Part shown: positions 27,014 to 33,944 of the stretch, piece by piece
How positions within the stretch are numbered: the stretch's first letter is position 1
How the letters are laid out: each line of letters starts with the position of its first letter
Assembly: GCA_018713745.1 (NCBI GenBank)
Contig: DVOH01000010.1
Location: 1 to 33,944 of the forward strand
Direction of reading: 5' to 3'
Length of the DNA: 33,944 nt
Origin: Candidatus Stercoripulliclostridium merdipullorum
Lineage (GTDB): Bacteria > Bacillota > Clostridia > Christensenellales > DTU072
Made by a program: the position numbers and the translations under genes
The notes under the pieces: model-generated
Seen by the model: the letters and a program-made list of their open reading frames with translations, nothing else
What the model was told of the DNA's origin: nothing
The model's database searches: none

Positions 27014-28231
27014 ATGAGCGCGCTCTCTCATTACGGTCTTGCAGTCGATCTCGGAACGACGACGATCGAAGTACTGTTTGACAACCTCGATACGGGAGAG
27101 GTGGTGCGTTACACCATACTCAACCCGCAATACAAGTACGGCAAAGACATTGTCAGCCGAATCCGTTCGGCGGAAAACGGCAGGCTTCTCGAAATGCAAA
27201 AAGCCGTTGTCGACGCGCTGAACGAGCTGACGGCGTATCTCGTCGCGGACAAGCGGATTGCCAAAATCCCGCGTATGACGGTGTGCGGTAACAGCGTGAT
27301 GACGCATATCCTTGCCGGGGTCGATCCTTCGGGGATGGCGCGGGCGCCGTATATGCCGAAGTTTACCGATCTCAGGTTTTTGCGCGGGAAAGAAATCGGG
27401 CTGAAAGACGTCGAAGAGGTGGTGCTGCTCCCTGCCGTCAGTGCGTTTGTCGGCAGTGACGCCGTGGCGGGGTATGCCGCGGCGACCAACGAAAAATCGG
27501 AAGGCGCGACGCTTCTGGTCGATCTCGGGACCAACGGCGAAATGATAGTGGATAACGGAGCGGGCGAAATTTTTTGCACATCCGTTGCGGCGGGACCGAC
27601 GTTTGAAGGGGGCGGGATCGAGTGCGGAAGAGGCGCTTCGGACGGCGCGATCAAAAACATCGTTTATCACAAAGGGGAACTGAGATTCGAGACGATCGGA
27701 TCCCAAATCAAAGGGTTGAGCGGTTCGGCGCTGGTCGACGCGGTGGCAATTCTGTTGCGCCTGAGGATTCTCGATCGGGACGGAAGATTGAGCGGCTATG
27801 CCAAAGCTCCCTTTCAGGATCAGTTGCGCGGCGACCGTTTTTATCTGACCGAAAACGTGTATCTCAGTCAAAAAGACATCCGATCCTTCCAGACCTCCAA
27901 AAGCGCCGTTTACAGCGGAATCGTCGCATTGATCGAAAAAGCCGGACTCGATATGATCGATATCCGCCGCGTCGATATTGCAGGGGCGTTGGGGCATAAC
28001 CTCGATCTAGCAAACGCGATTGCGACGGGGTTGTTCCCGAGGCAGTTCGGGCGGTGTATTTCGCTGCAAGGCAACGCCAGCGCAAGGGGTGCACTTGCCT
28101 GTCTGCGATCGGAAAAATTTATCGAGACCTGCCTGTTGATTTCCAAAAAGGCCAAAACGGTCGAGCTTGCGACCGATCCCTTTTTCCAAAAGGAATTTAT
28201 CGCCAATATGGATTTTTTTGCGGCAAAATAG
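27014..28231 (+). CDS. RACo-like ASKHA-domain ATPase lacking the ferredoxin domain (DUF4445 family)
   Basis: The 405-residue protein matches the C-terminal ATPase part of RACo, the reductive activator of corrinoid proteins. Visible motifs are VDLGTTTIEV at 11-20 (phosphate 1), LLVDLGTNGEMIVDNG near 170 (phosphate 2), CTSVAAGPTFEGGGIECG, and AGALGHNLDLANAIATGLFP near the adenosine site. RACo proteins are about 600 residues or more, with an N-terminal [2Fe-2S] domain, a linker and a middle domain; all of these are missing here, and there is no cysteine cluster at the start. A perfect AAGGAGGT lies before ATG 27014 and overlaps the E1 stop, so it is co-expressed with E1 and E3. No corrinoid protein or methyltransferase is nearby. 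Its partner is unknown. Confidence 0.85.
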   Translation: MSALSHYGLAVDLGTTTIEVLFDNLDTGEVVRYTILNPQYKYGKDIVSRIRSAENGRLLEMQKAVVDALNELTAYLVADKRIAKIPRMTVCGNSVMTHILAGVDPSGMARAPYMPKFTDLRFLRGKEIGLKDVEEVVLLPAVSAFVGSDAVAGYAAATNEKSEGATLLVDLGTNGEMIVDNGAGEIFCTSVAAGPTFEGGGIECGRGASDGAIKNIVYHKGELRFETIGSQIKGLSGSALVDAVAILLRLRILDRDGRLSGYAKAPFQDQLRGDRFYLTENVYLSQKDIRSFQTSKSAVYSGIVALIEKAGLDMIDIRRVDIAGALGHNLDLANAIATGLFPRQFGRCISLQGNASARGALACLRSEKFIETCLLISKKAKTVELATDPFFQKEFIANMDFFAAK

Positions 28232-28253
28232 CGCGTTGCGTCGGGATTCCGTA

Positions 28254-28282
28254 TTGACTTCGACACTTTGCCGTGTTAAAAT
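28254..28282 (+). promoter_or_regulatory. Promoter of the GPH transporter gene
   Basis: TTGACT at 28254-28259 and TAAAAT at 28277-28282 are separated by 17 bp. The predicted start near 28289 leaves a 65-nt leader that contains the hairpin at 28321-28342. Confidence 0.72.
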
Positions 28283-28320
28283 GATGGTAAGGCGAGAGGG
28301 TGTTTATCGTTTCGCAATCG

Positions 28321-28342
28321 CCGCCGAAACCGGCGGTTTTTT
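28321..28342 (+). terminator. Terminator hairpin in the leader of the transporter gene
   Basis: CCGCCG at 28321-28326 pairs with CGGCGG at 28331-28336 around AAAC, followed by six Ts and then, within a few bases, the GGGAGA ribosome binding site. It ends transcription from the ASKHA operon. If the promoter at 28254-28282 is real it also lies in the transporter leader and could act as an attenuator. Confidence 0.72.
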
Positions 28343-28354
28343 CGGGAGAAAACG

Positions 28355-29824
28355 ATGGATAAAGCAAAAGGGCAGGGACTGAAAGCAAGCGAAAAATTTA
28401 TTTATTCCTTCGGGACGCTGGGCAAAGAAGTCAGTTACGGCATGATCAATACTTACGCTATGTTGTTTCTGACTGTTTTTATGGGGCTGAACGGCATTAT
28501 CGTCGGATTTGCGTTTTGTGCCGTCCGCTTGCTGTCTGCCGTTGCCGATCCCGTGATGGCAACGATCGTCAACAACACCAAAAGCCCGCTCGGCAAATAC
28601 CGTCCGTGGCTGATCGTCGGAGCACTCCTCAATACCGCCGCGCTGGTCGTTATGTTTTTGCCTTTTCCCGAATTTTCGACCGGCGCGAAATATGCCTATT
28701 ATCTTGCGGCGTATCTTGTGTGGGGCGTAACTTATACCGTCGTGGACGTTCCGCTGATGTCGATGATCCCTTCGATCGCCGATACGACCAACGAACGGTA
28801 ATCGGTCTCGAGCCTTTCCCGGTTGATCGGCGGATTCGGCGGTTTTGTCATCGGTTCGGGCGGTTCGGTGATCATTGCGCTGACGCTCGGTCAAAGCAAT
28901 CCTTGGAGTTATTTTATCGTTGCGTGCGTGGGCGGCGTCATTTTGACGGCAATGCTCCTGCTGGTTGTCTGCACACTGAAAGAGCGTTATGTCCTGCCTT
29001 GTCAGGAAGTTCGCTTCCGCGAAATTTTTTCGTTGTTCAAAAAGAACGATCAGGCACGCGCCTTCACGGGGAGTTATCTGCTCTTTACGATCGCCGCGAC
29101 GATTGCGACCCTTCAGATCGTTTATCTTTTTATTTACGACGCCCGTCTGAGTTTTGAATATTTTATCATTTTTAACGTCGTTGCCTGCACGGGGCAGGGT
29201 ATCGCAATGATTTTTTATACCTGGATTACCAAAAAGCTTTCGCGCGAAAAGGTGTTTTCGCTCACTTATATTTTGGCAATGATCGGACTTGCCATGATCT
29301 TTGCCGCGATGATTCCGGGCTTTATTCTGCAAAAAGATTCCGATCCGCTGGTCAACGTCATCATCGTTTCGATTGCAGGAAGCTTCTTGATGACGGCAAG
29401 CGGCGTCAATCAGATCAGCTCGATGGTGATGATTTCGGACGTTTGCGATTACGGCGAATATAAATTGGGCGTTCGTACCGATGCGGTGATGATGTCCGTC
29501 CAGACTTTATTGCTGAAAATTTCGGGCGCAGTCGCCATGCTGGTGCTGGGGATCGGGATTTATGTGTCGGGACTGCCGACAATCAATCTGCTGACCAATA
29601 CCTTCTCGGGCGAAGTGACGGACAAGATGATTCTGATCCTGCTGATCTTTATGTTTTTGGTGCCGATTCCGCTTTTGCCGATCGGTCTGATCTATTACAA
29701 AAAGAAATATCGTCTTTTCGGCAAATATTACGACGAAGTCAAAGCAAGCATCGACTTGAAACGGAAAGAAGCCGGCGTCGCGTGCGACGAAGCCGCTGCC
29801 GATCGGATATCGGACGATTGCTGA
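28355..29824 (+). pseudogene. GPH/MelB-type sugar:cation symporter interrupted by an in-frame TAA
   Basis: Together the two parts encode about 489 residues, the normal size of glycoside-pentoside-hexuronide:cation symporters. The first 148 codons show TLGKEVSYGM, ADPVMATIVNNTKSPLGKYRPWL (a GPH family signature) and TYTVVDVPLMSMIPSI. The TAA at 28799-28801 follows TNER; the same frame continues at once with SVSSLSRLIGGFGGF and about 340 more residues with several hydrophobic helices and the family motif ISDVCDYGEYKLGVRTDA. No frame change is needed, and there is no ribosome binding site for a restart (TTG 28823). One base change from CAA, AAA or GAA explains it. The sugar substrate is unknown. 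GGGAGA precedes ATG 28355. A sequencing or assembly error is possible. Confidence 0.85.
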
Positions 29825-29854
29825 TCGGTTTGCGCCTGCCATGGTCGGAACAAC

Positions 29855-29886
29855 AAAAAAATCGCTCCCGTCGGGAGCGATTTTTG
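29855..29886. terminator. Bidirectional terminator between convergent operons
   Basis: ATCGCTCCC at 29861-29869 pairs with GGGAGCGAT at 29873-29881 around GTC, flanked by A6 on the left and T5 on the right. It serves the transporter gene on the plus strand and the oxidoreductase gene on the minus strand. Confidence 0.9.
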
Positions 29887-29909
29887 ATGTTTGAAAAAAT
29901 ATGACGGGA

Positions 29910-31145
29910 TTATTCGATCGGAACGGCTTTTCCGCTTTTGCGGGATTCTTCGGCGGCAAACGCCATTTTGTGGGACATGATCGTTTGGCTCATCATGGAA
30001 AGGCGGGGCGTGATTTCACCCGTTTCCATCAGACGGATGAAATCGGCAACGACTCCCTGATCTCCGCCGAGGTGTCCGATCCCGCGCTTGACCCGGATGG
30101 TCCGAGGACGCTCGCCGAATACGCGTAACTTGAACGAACTCGAAGTATCGGTTCCCATGATTTCACCTTTGGTGCCTGAGATGTGGGTGCGACGATAGCA
30201 GAAAGCCGATTGCGCCGTCATTGTCAGCGTAGCGTTGACGTCGCCCATTTTGCAGCAAACGGTTTGATTTTCCATCACGTCGTTGTCACAGCGATATACG
30301 CATCTGCCGTACGGTCCGGTACGCAGGGCGTCTTTGACGTCTTTCAGCTTGGGTCTGCCTTTTCCCGTAATGACTTTCAGCTTGCCGATCAGCCAGGGAA
30401 TGGTTTTGAACGTGGGCTTATAGTAAAGCTTTGATACTTCGTACGGACAAGTGTCGGCATGCGGGCATCCGTCGGTACAGCGCGCGGGCGCGTCTTTCGG
30501 CGCGTTTTCGGGAAGGAATTCCCGCCGTTCGCCGATGGAATATACCTGTTTGCAGGGTTTGCCGGTGTAGTAATAAATCAGATCGAGGTCGTGACAGCAT
30601 TTGGCAAGAATCGAGGGACCGGTTTCGCTTTCCTTCCGCCAGTTGCCGCGAACATAGCTGTGCGAAAAATGCCAGTAGCCGACGTTTTCGGTTTGGATGA
30701 TATTGGTGATTTCGCCGATTGCACCCGAATCGAGAAGCTCTTTTATTCGATTGTAGTAGGGAGCATAGCGAAGGACGTGGCAAACTACCATTTTCAGCTG
30801 TTTACGGCGCGCCGTTTCTTCCAGTTCTTCACATTCCGCAAGATGGGGAGAAACGGGTTTTTCGCAAAGAAGATGGTAGCCGAGCTCCATCCCTGCCATT
30901 GCATGGCGGTAGTGGTCCCGATCCTGTGTTGCGATGACGAGTGCGTCGGCAAGTTTCCCTGCGGCAAAAAAGTTTTTTTCATCCAGAAAAGCTCTGTCTT
31001 CCGACAACCCGAGTTTTTTGCGCATATATTGCAGCATAACGGGATTCTTTTCGCAGATTGCCGTAACTTTTGCGCCTTGGGCGGTAAAGTTATGGGCGTA
31101 AATGCGCCCGCGATTGCCCAGTCCGATGATTGCTACCGTGACCAT
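29910..31145 (-). CDS. Gfo/Idh/MocA-family NAD(P)-dependent oxidoreductase
   Basis: This 411-residue protein has an N-terminal Rossmann fold with IIGLGNRGRIYAHNF at 6-20, the catalytic-lysine motif CEKPVSP near 94-100, and H185 in CCHDLDLIYY. Such enzymes oxidise or reduce sugars, inositols or their derivatives. A cysteine-containing insert, CTDGCPHADTCPYEVSKLYY (C223, C227, C233) followed by YGRCVYRCD, also occurs in some Firmicutes members and may be structural. The frame extends upstream to 31394 but ATG 31145 has AAGGAGA and gives the family N-terminus. It follows the PfkB kinase gene after 35 bp in the same operon, consistent with a sugar or polyol pathway. The substrate is not predictable. 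Confidence 0.9.
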   Translation of the reverse strand: MVTVAIIGLGNRGRIYAHNFTAQGAKVTAICEKNPVMLQYMRKKLGLSEDRAFLDEKNFFAAGKLADALVIATQDRDHYRHAMAGMELGYHLLCEKPVSPHLAECEELEETARRKQLKMVVCHVLRYAPYYNRIKELLDSGAIGEITNIIQTENVGYWHFSHSYVRGNWRKESETGPSILAKCCHDLDLIYYYTGKPCKQVYSIGERREFLPENAPKDAPARCTDGCPHADTCPYEVSKLYYKPTFKTIPWLIGKLKVITGKGRPKLKDVKDALRTGPYGRCVYRCDNDVMENQTVCCKMGDVNATLTMTAQSAFCYRRTHISGTKGEIMGTDTSSSFKLRVFGERPRTIRVKRGIGHLGGDQGVVADFIRLMETGEITPRLSMMSQTIMSHKMAFAAEESRKSGKAVPIE

Positions 31146-31180
31146 AATGTTCTCCTTCCGTTGCTGTGCCGATTGCAAAC

Positions 31181-32062
31181 TTAACGGTAAAATTGATCGA
31201 TATAGGCTTGAATATCCGATCGTGTGCCGCGATACGGTCCGCGATGTTCCATTTTGGCAGATACCGTTGCGGTTGCCCACAGGAGGGCGTCTTCGATCGG
31301 GGCGTTCAGACGTTCGGTAATGTAGGCGGCAAACGTAGTGTCCCCGCGGCCGCTCCGACCCGAAAGATTGCGGGCTTTGATCGGGCAGGTGCAAAGCGTT
31401 TTGCCGTCGAATGCCAGAACTTCGGTGTTATGCGTGATGACGATTTCTTTTGCGCCCCAGTCGTAAAGCATTTGGGCCGCTTTTTTGCGGTCGGTCGTCC
31501 CGGTCAGGATTTCGGCTTCTGCCGCGTCGGTCTTGAAATACGTCAGATAGGGCAGCAATTCTTTTTTGTCCGCCCAGTCCTCGAAATACATTGCGCCTTC
31601 GGGCGAAGCATGGCGCAGCATTGCCTGGACGTCTAAGGCGACTTTCCCGCGCTTTGCAAGGGATTTGATCAGCGCGCCGTCGAAATCACCGTAAATCAGC
31701 CCCGCCAGATGATAAATTTCGCATTCTACTTCGGGGATGTCTTCGATGCGGAAGGGATCTCCTTGCGAAATACAGGTGCAGGTGCGACGTTCTTTGTCGG
31801 CGGTATGATATTGGTTGCGAATGGACGTGGATTTTGCGGAAGGAATAAAATAAATGTCTTCTTCCGGCAAAACGAGCTGCGAGAGGCGGTCTTTGTCCTC
31901 GGGCGCGAGTTTCGTGACGGCTGCGACTTTGTGTCCCAGCGCGTAAGCCGCCGCGGAAGAATACAATACCGCGCCGCCGCATTCGATGACCAGCTGATCG
32001 AGATGATCAATGTTGTAGTCGAGCGAAATATGTCCGATGGTCAGGGTGTCGTAGTGTTTCAT
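31181..32062 (-). CDS. PfkB-family carbohydrate kinase with GRGD active-site motif
   Basis: The 293-residue protein is a ribokinase/PfkB-type kinase. It begins MKHYDTLTIGHISLDYNIDH, has the substrate-side GG at 29-30 (CGGAVLYSSAAAYALG) and the C-terminal signature at 234-247, RSGRGDTTFAAY, with the catalytic base D241. Most family members read GAGD here; the arginine in place of alanine is a known but minor variant and may mark a subfamily. The frame opens upstream to 32200, but ATG 32062 has AGGAAGG and follows a strong promoter. It lies upstream of the Gfo/Idh oxidoreductase in one operon. Candidate substrates include ketoses, inositols and nucleosides; nothing in the sequence decides. Confidence 0.9.
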   Translation of the reverse strand: MKHYDTLTIGHISLDYNIDHLDQLVIECGGAVLYSSAAAYALGHKVAAVTKLAPEDKDRLSQLVLPEEDIYFIPSAKSTSIRNQYHTADKERRTCTCISQGDPFRIEDIPEVECEIYHLAGLIYGDFDGALIKSLAKRGKVALDVQAMLRHASPEGAMYFEDWADKKELLPYLTYFKTDAAEAEILTGTTDRKKAAQMLYDWGAKEIVITHNTEVLAFDGKTLCTCPIKARNLSGRSGRGDTTFAAYITERLNAPIEDALLWATATVSAKMEHRGPYRGTRSDIQAYIDQFYR

Positions 32063-32090
32063 AAATACCTTCCTGTTTCCCTTTTTGATT

Positions 32091-32119
32091 ATCATATCAC
32101 AAAACGGCGCGTTTGACAA
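32091..32119 (-). promoter_or_regulatory. Promoter of the PfkB-Gfo/Idh operon
   Basis: On the minus strand TTGTCA (32114-32119) and TATGAT (32091-32096) have a 17-bp spacer, each with five of six consensus bases. The predicted start near 32084 gives a leader of about 22 nt. The 95 bp between this promoter and the divergent one at 32215 hold no feature I recognise beyond a short CCGATCGG palindrome near 32146. Confidence 0.8.
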
Positions 32120-32214
32120 GAAAATACCGAACGAATGCCCTTGATCCGATCGGAAGCTTCGTGGAAAAATCGGCGAAGAAAAGCAGGGGAAGTTCGGCAA
32201 AAAATTGACTTTCG

Positions 32215-32243
32215 GATCGGAATGTGATATAAACTTTATATTG
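32215..32243 (+). promoter_or_regulatory. Promoter of the alcohol dehydrogenase-hflX unit
   Basis: TTGACT (32215-32220) and TATAAA (32238-32243) are 17 bp apart. The leader of about 53 nt contains the inverted repeat TTCCGA (32257-32262) and TCGGAA (32276-32281), placed between the start site and the ribosome binding site. A regulatory role is possible but untested. Confidence 0.78.
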
Positions 32244-32302
32244 GAATTCCGATTTCGGGATTCATTCGGAAAGAAAACACCCTTGCGGAAAAGGAGGCAA
32301 CT

Positions 32303-33511
32303 ATGAACTCAATTTACAAAGCGTATTGCAGAACGTATCAGTTTGTGATGCGTGCGGCGGCTTGCTGTCTGCCGTGGCGCAAACCCGAACTGATCGAAGG
32401 GAAGGACAGCTTAAAGCGTCTGCCTGCCGTGATCAAAGAAAAAGGGATTCCTTCTGTACTGATCGTTACGGACAAAGGGCTGATGTCGCTGGGGATGCTG
32501 GATCCTTTATTCGATGGGTTAAAGCAGGAAGGTGTGGAGTATCGTCTTTATGACAAAACGGTACCCAATCCGACCATCGACAATATCGAAGAGGGCGTTC
32601 AGCTGTACAAAGAAGGGAACTGTGCGGCGATTATCGCATTCGGCGGCGGATCTCCGATGGATTGCGCCAAGGGGATCGGCGCGAGAATCGCGCGTCCCGG
32701 CAAGCCGATTGCCAAAATGAAAGGCGTCTTGAAAGTTCTTCGCAGATTGCCCCCGATTTTTGCCGTTCCGACGACGGCGGGTACGGGGAGCGAAGCGACG
32801 CTTGCCGCGGTTATCACCAACAGCGCGACGCACGAGAAGTATCCGATCAACGACGTTGTACTGATTCCGAAATACGCCGTACTCGATCCCATGCTGACGG
32901 TCAAGCTGCCCAAGCATATTACGTCGACGACCGGCGTCGACGCATTGACGCACGCGGTAGAGGCGTACATCGGTCACAGCACGACCAAAGAAACGCGGGC
33001 AATGAGCCTTAAGGCGACCGAACTGATTTTTGCCAATCTTAAAAAGGCGTATGACGACGGCGGAGATCTCGAAGCCCGGCAGAATATGCAGTATGCCGCA
33101 TTCTACGCAGGGGTAGCGTTTACGCGTTCTTATGTCGGATATGTGCATGCCATCGCCCATACGTTGGGCGGGTTCTACAACGTTCCGCACGGATTGGCAA
33201 ACGCCATCATTTTGCCGTATGTCCTCGAATATTACGGAGACAGTTGTGCCAAGCAGCTTGCAGAGCTTGCCGCGGTTGCGGGCGTCGGAACGGACGAAAT
33301 GAACGACTCCGATCGCGCCAAGGCATTTATCGCGGCAATTAAGGAACTCAATGCTTCGATGCAGATTCCCGCAAAGGTCAAAGGGATCAAAGAGGAAGAT
33401 ATTCCGCTGATGGTCAGCCGTGCGTTTGCCGAAGCCAATCCGCTGTATCCCGTACCCAAGTTTATGGGCAAAGAAGAAATCGCAGCGATGTACCGCACGA
33501 TCGCCGAATGA
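32303..33511 (+). CDS. Iron-containing (group III) alcohol dehydrogenase
   Basis: The 402-residue protein shows the NAD-binding FGGGSPMDCAKG at 113-124, TTAGTGSEAT at 157-166, and the metal ligands D213, H217, H282 and H296 in GVDALTHAVEAY, VHAIAHTLGG and PHG, as in FucO and AdhB. It would reduce aldehydes or oxidise alcohols or diols with NAD(P)H. A cysteine- and alanine-rich start (FVMRAAACCLPW) precedes the Rossmann domain; it is slightly longer than in FucO-type proteins. AGGAGG lies before ATG 32303. The stop forms ATGA with the start of hflX. The natural substrate is unknown. Confidence 0.94.
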   Translation: MNSIYKAYCRTYQFVMRAAACCLPWRKPELIEGKDSLKRLPAVIKEKGIPSVLIVTDKGLMSLGMLDPLFDGLKQEGVEYRLYDKTVPNPTIDNIEEGVQLYKEGNCAAIIAFGGGSPMDCAKGIGARIARPGKPIAKMKGVLKVLRRLPPIFAVPTTAGTGSEATLAAVITNSATHEKYPINDVVLIPKYAVLDPMLTVKLPKHITSTTGVDALTHAVEAYIGHSTTKETRAMSLKATELIFANLKKAYDDGGDLEARQNMQYAAFYAGVAFTRSYVGYVHAIAHTLGGFYNVPHGLANAIILPYVLEYYGDSCAKQLAELAAVAGVGTDEMNDSDRAKAFIAAIKELNASMQIPAKVKGIKEEDIPLMVSRAFAEANPLYPVPKFMGKEEIAAMYRTIAE

Positions 33512-33944
33512 GCAAAAAAGCGGTTCTCGTCAACGTAAGCGGCGACAAAGACGGCGAGCGCGTCCTCAAAGAGTTGGAAGCGCTTGCCGATACTGCGGGT
33601 TATACCGTGGAAGCGTCGCTCGTGCAACGCAAATCGATGCCGGATCGTCGCTATTATATCGGAAGCGGCAAGCTGGAAGAGCTTAAAAACGTAGTTATGG
33701 CTACGGAATCCGAGGTTGTTATTTTCGATAACGATCTGACGGGCAGCCAGTTTCACAACCTGGAAACTTATCTCGGCGTGACGGTGATTGACCGTGCGAC
33801 GCTGATTATCGAAATTTTTGCCGCGCACGCAAGGAGCAACGAAGGCAAGCTGCAAGTCGAACTTGCCGCAAAGCGCCAGGCATTGCCGCGGGTGATCGGC
33901 AAAGGGATTGCGATGTCGCGCCAAGGCGGCGGAGGCGGCGGGGG
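33508..33944 (+). CDS. hflX: GTPase HflX, N-terminal part (cut by window edge)
   Basis: The frame is open from ATG 33508 to the end of the window, about 145 residues. It carries the HflX N-terminal domain: ELEALADTAGYTVEASLVQRK, YYIGSGKLEELK, IFDNDLTGSQFHNLE, VIDRATLIIEIFAAHARS and the glycine-rich linker LPRVIGKGIAMSRQGGG. HflX splits and rescues stalled or heat-damaged ribosomes; the GTPase domain lies beyond the edge. The ATG overlaps the alcohol dehydrogenase stop by 4 bp, so translation is probably coupled. Confidence 0.95.
   Translation, partial: MSKKAVLVNVSGDKDGERVLKELEALADTAGYTVEASLVQRKSMPDRRYYIGSGKLEELKNVVMATESEVVIFDNDLTGSQFHNLETYLGVTVIDRATLIIEIFAAHARSNEGKLQVELAAKRQALPRVIGKGIAMSRQGGGGGG

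Noticed and set aside
28799-28801. Recoding of the in-frame stop
   Set aside because: TAA is not used for selenocysteine or pyrrolysine, and the context shows no known read-through signal.
28823-29824. Second half of the symporter as an independent gene starting at TTG 28823
   Set aside because: It is in the same frame as the first half, lacks a ribosome binding site, and would start inside a membrane helix.
29910-31394. Upstream-extended form of the Gfo/Idh gene to 31394
   Set aside because: The extra N-terminal residues run antisense through the kinase gene and lack family similarity; ATG 31145 has a good ribosome binding site.

Overview
The window looks like the chromosome of a spore-forming member of the Clostridia (Firmicutes), probably an uncultured gut lineage of moderate GC content. 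Three things support this: the housekeeping gene order is typical of Firmicutes; a tiny spoVM gene sits in its usual place between rpe and rpmB; and promoters are close to the sigma-A consensus, mostly with 17-bp spacers and strong AGGAGG-type ribosome binding sites. The exact taxon cannot be fixed from the sequence alone; a Christensenellales-like organism is only a guess.

Layout. (1) 1-365: the 3' end of an IS200/IS605-type TnpA and its right-end hairpins, then a promoter. (2) 369-5602: dgt-like HD hydrolase, pcrA and ligA, tightly packed and closed by a terminator. (3) 5620-16165: a long head-to-tail housekeeping operon, yicC-gmk-rpoZ-coaBC-priA-def-fmt-rsmB-rlmN-rsgA-rpe. Most junctions overlap by 1-11 bp, so translational coupling is likely. 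The genes that often sit inside this cluster in other Firmicutes (remA, the PrpC phosphatase and PrkC kinase, thiN) are absent here. (4) 15940-16630: a minus-strand island with spoVM, whose end overlaps rpe, and rpmB (zinc-ribbon L28), followed by divergent promoters. (5) 16662-20703: yloU (Asp23 family), fakA and recG, ending in a hairpin that also covers the ribosome binding site of the next gene.

(6) 20779-28231: accessory region. It holds an unknown membrane-anchored extracellular protein with an acidic NPD pentapeptide repeat, and a lipoate/oxo-acid dehydrogenase locus. In that locus lplA (apparently leaderless) is divergent from lpdA, a fused E1 alpha-beta 2-oxo acid dehydrogenase and a RACo-like ASKHA ATPase lacking the iron-sulfur domain. 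No E2 or lipoyl domain is present. (7) 28254-29886: a GPH/MelB-type sugar:cation symporter gene broken by one in-frame TAA, with a terminator hairpin in its leader. (8) 29910-32119, minus strand: a PfkB-family kinase with an altered GRGD signature and a Gfo/Idh/MocA oxidoreductase, probably one sugar or polyol catabolic operon. (9) 32215-33944: an iron-type alcohol dehydrogenase whose stop overlaps the start of hflX, which runs off the right edge.

The most promising places for something undescribed are the E2-less lpdA/E1-fusion/ASKHA operon with its leaderless lplA, the antisense-overlapping spoVM, and the dual-role hairpin before the NPD-repeat protein. No defence system, CRISPR array, prophage, rRNA or tRNA was recognised.
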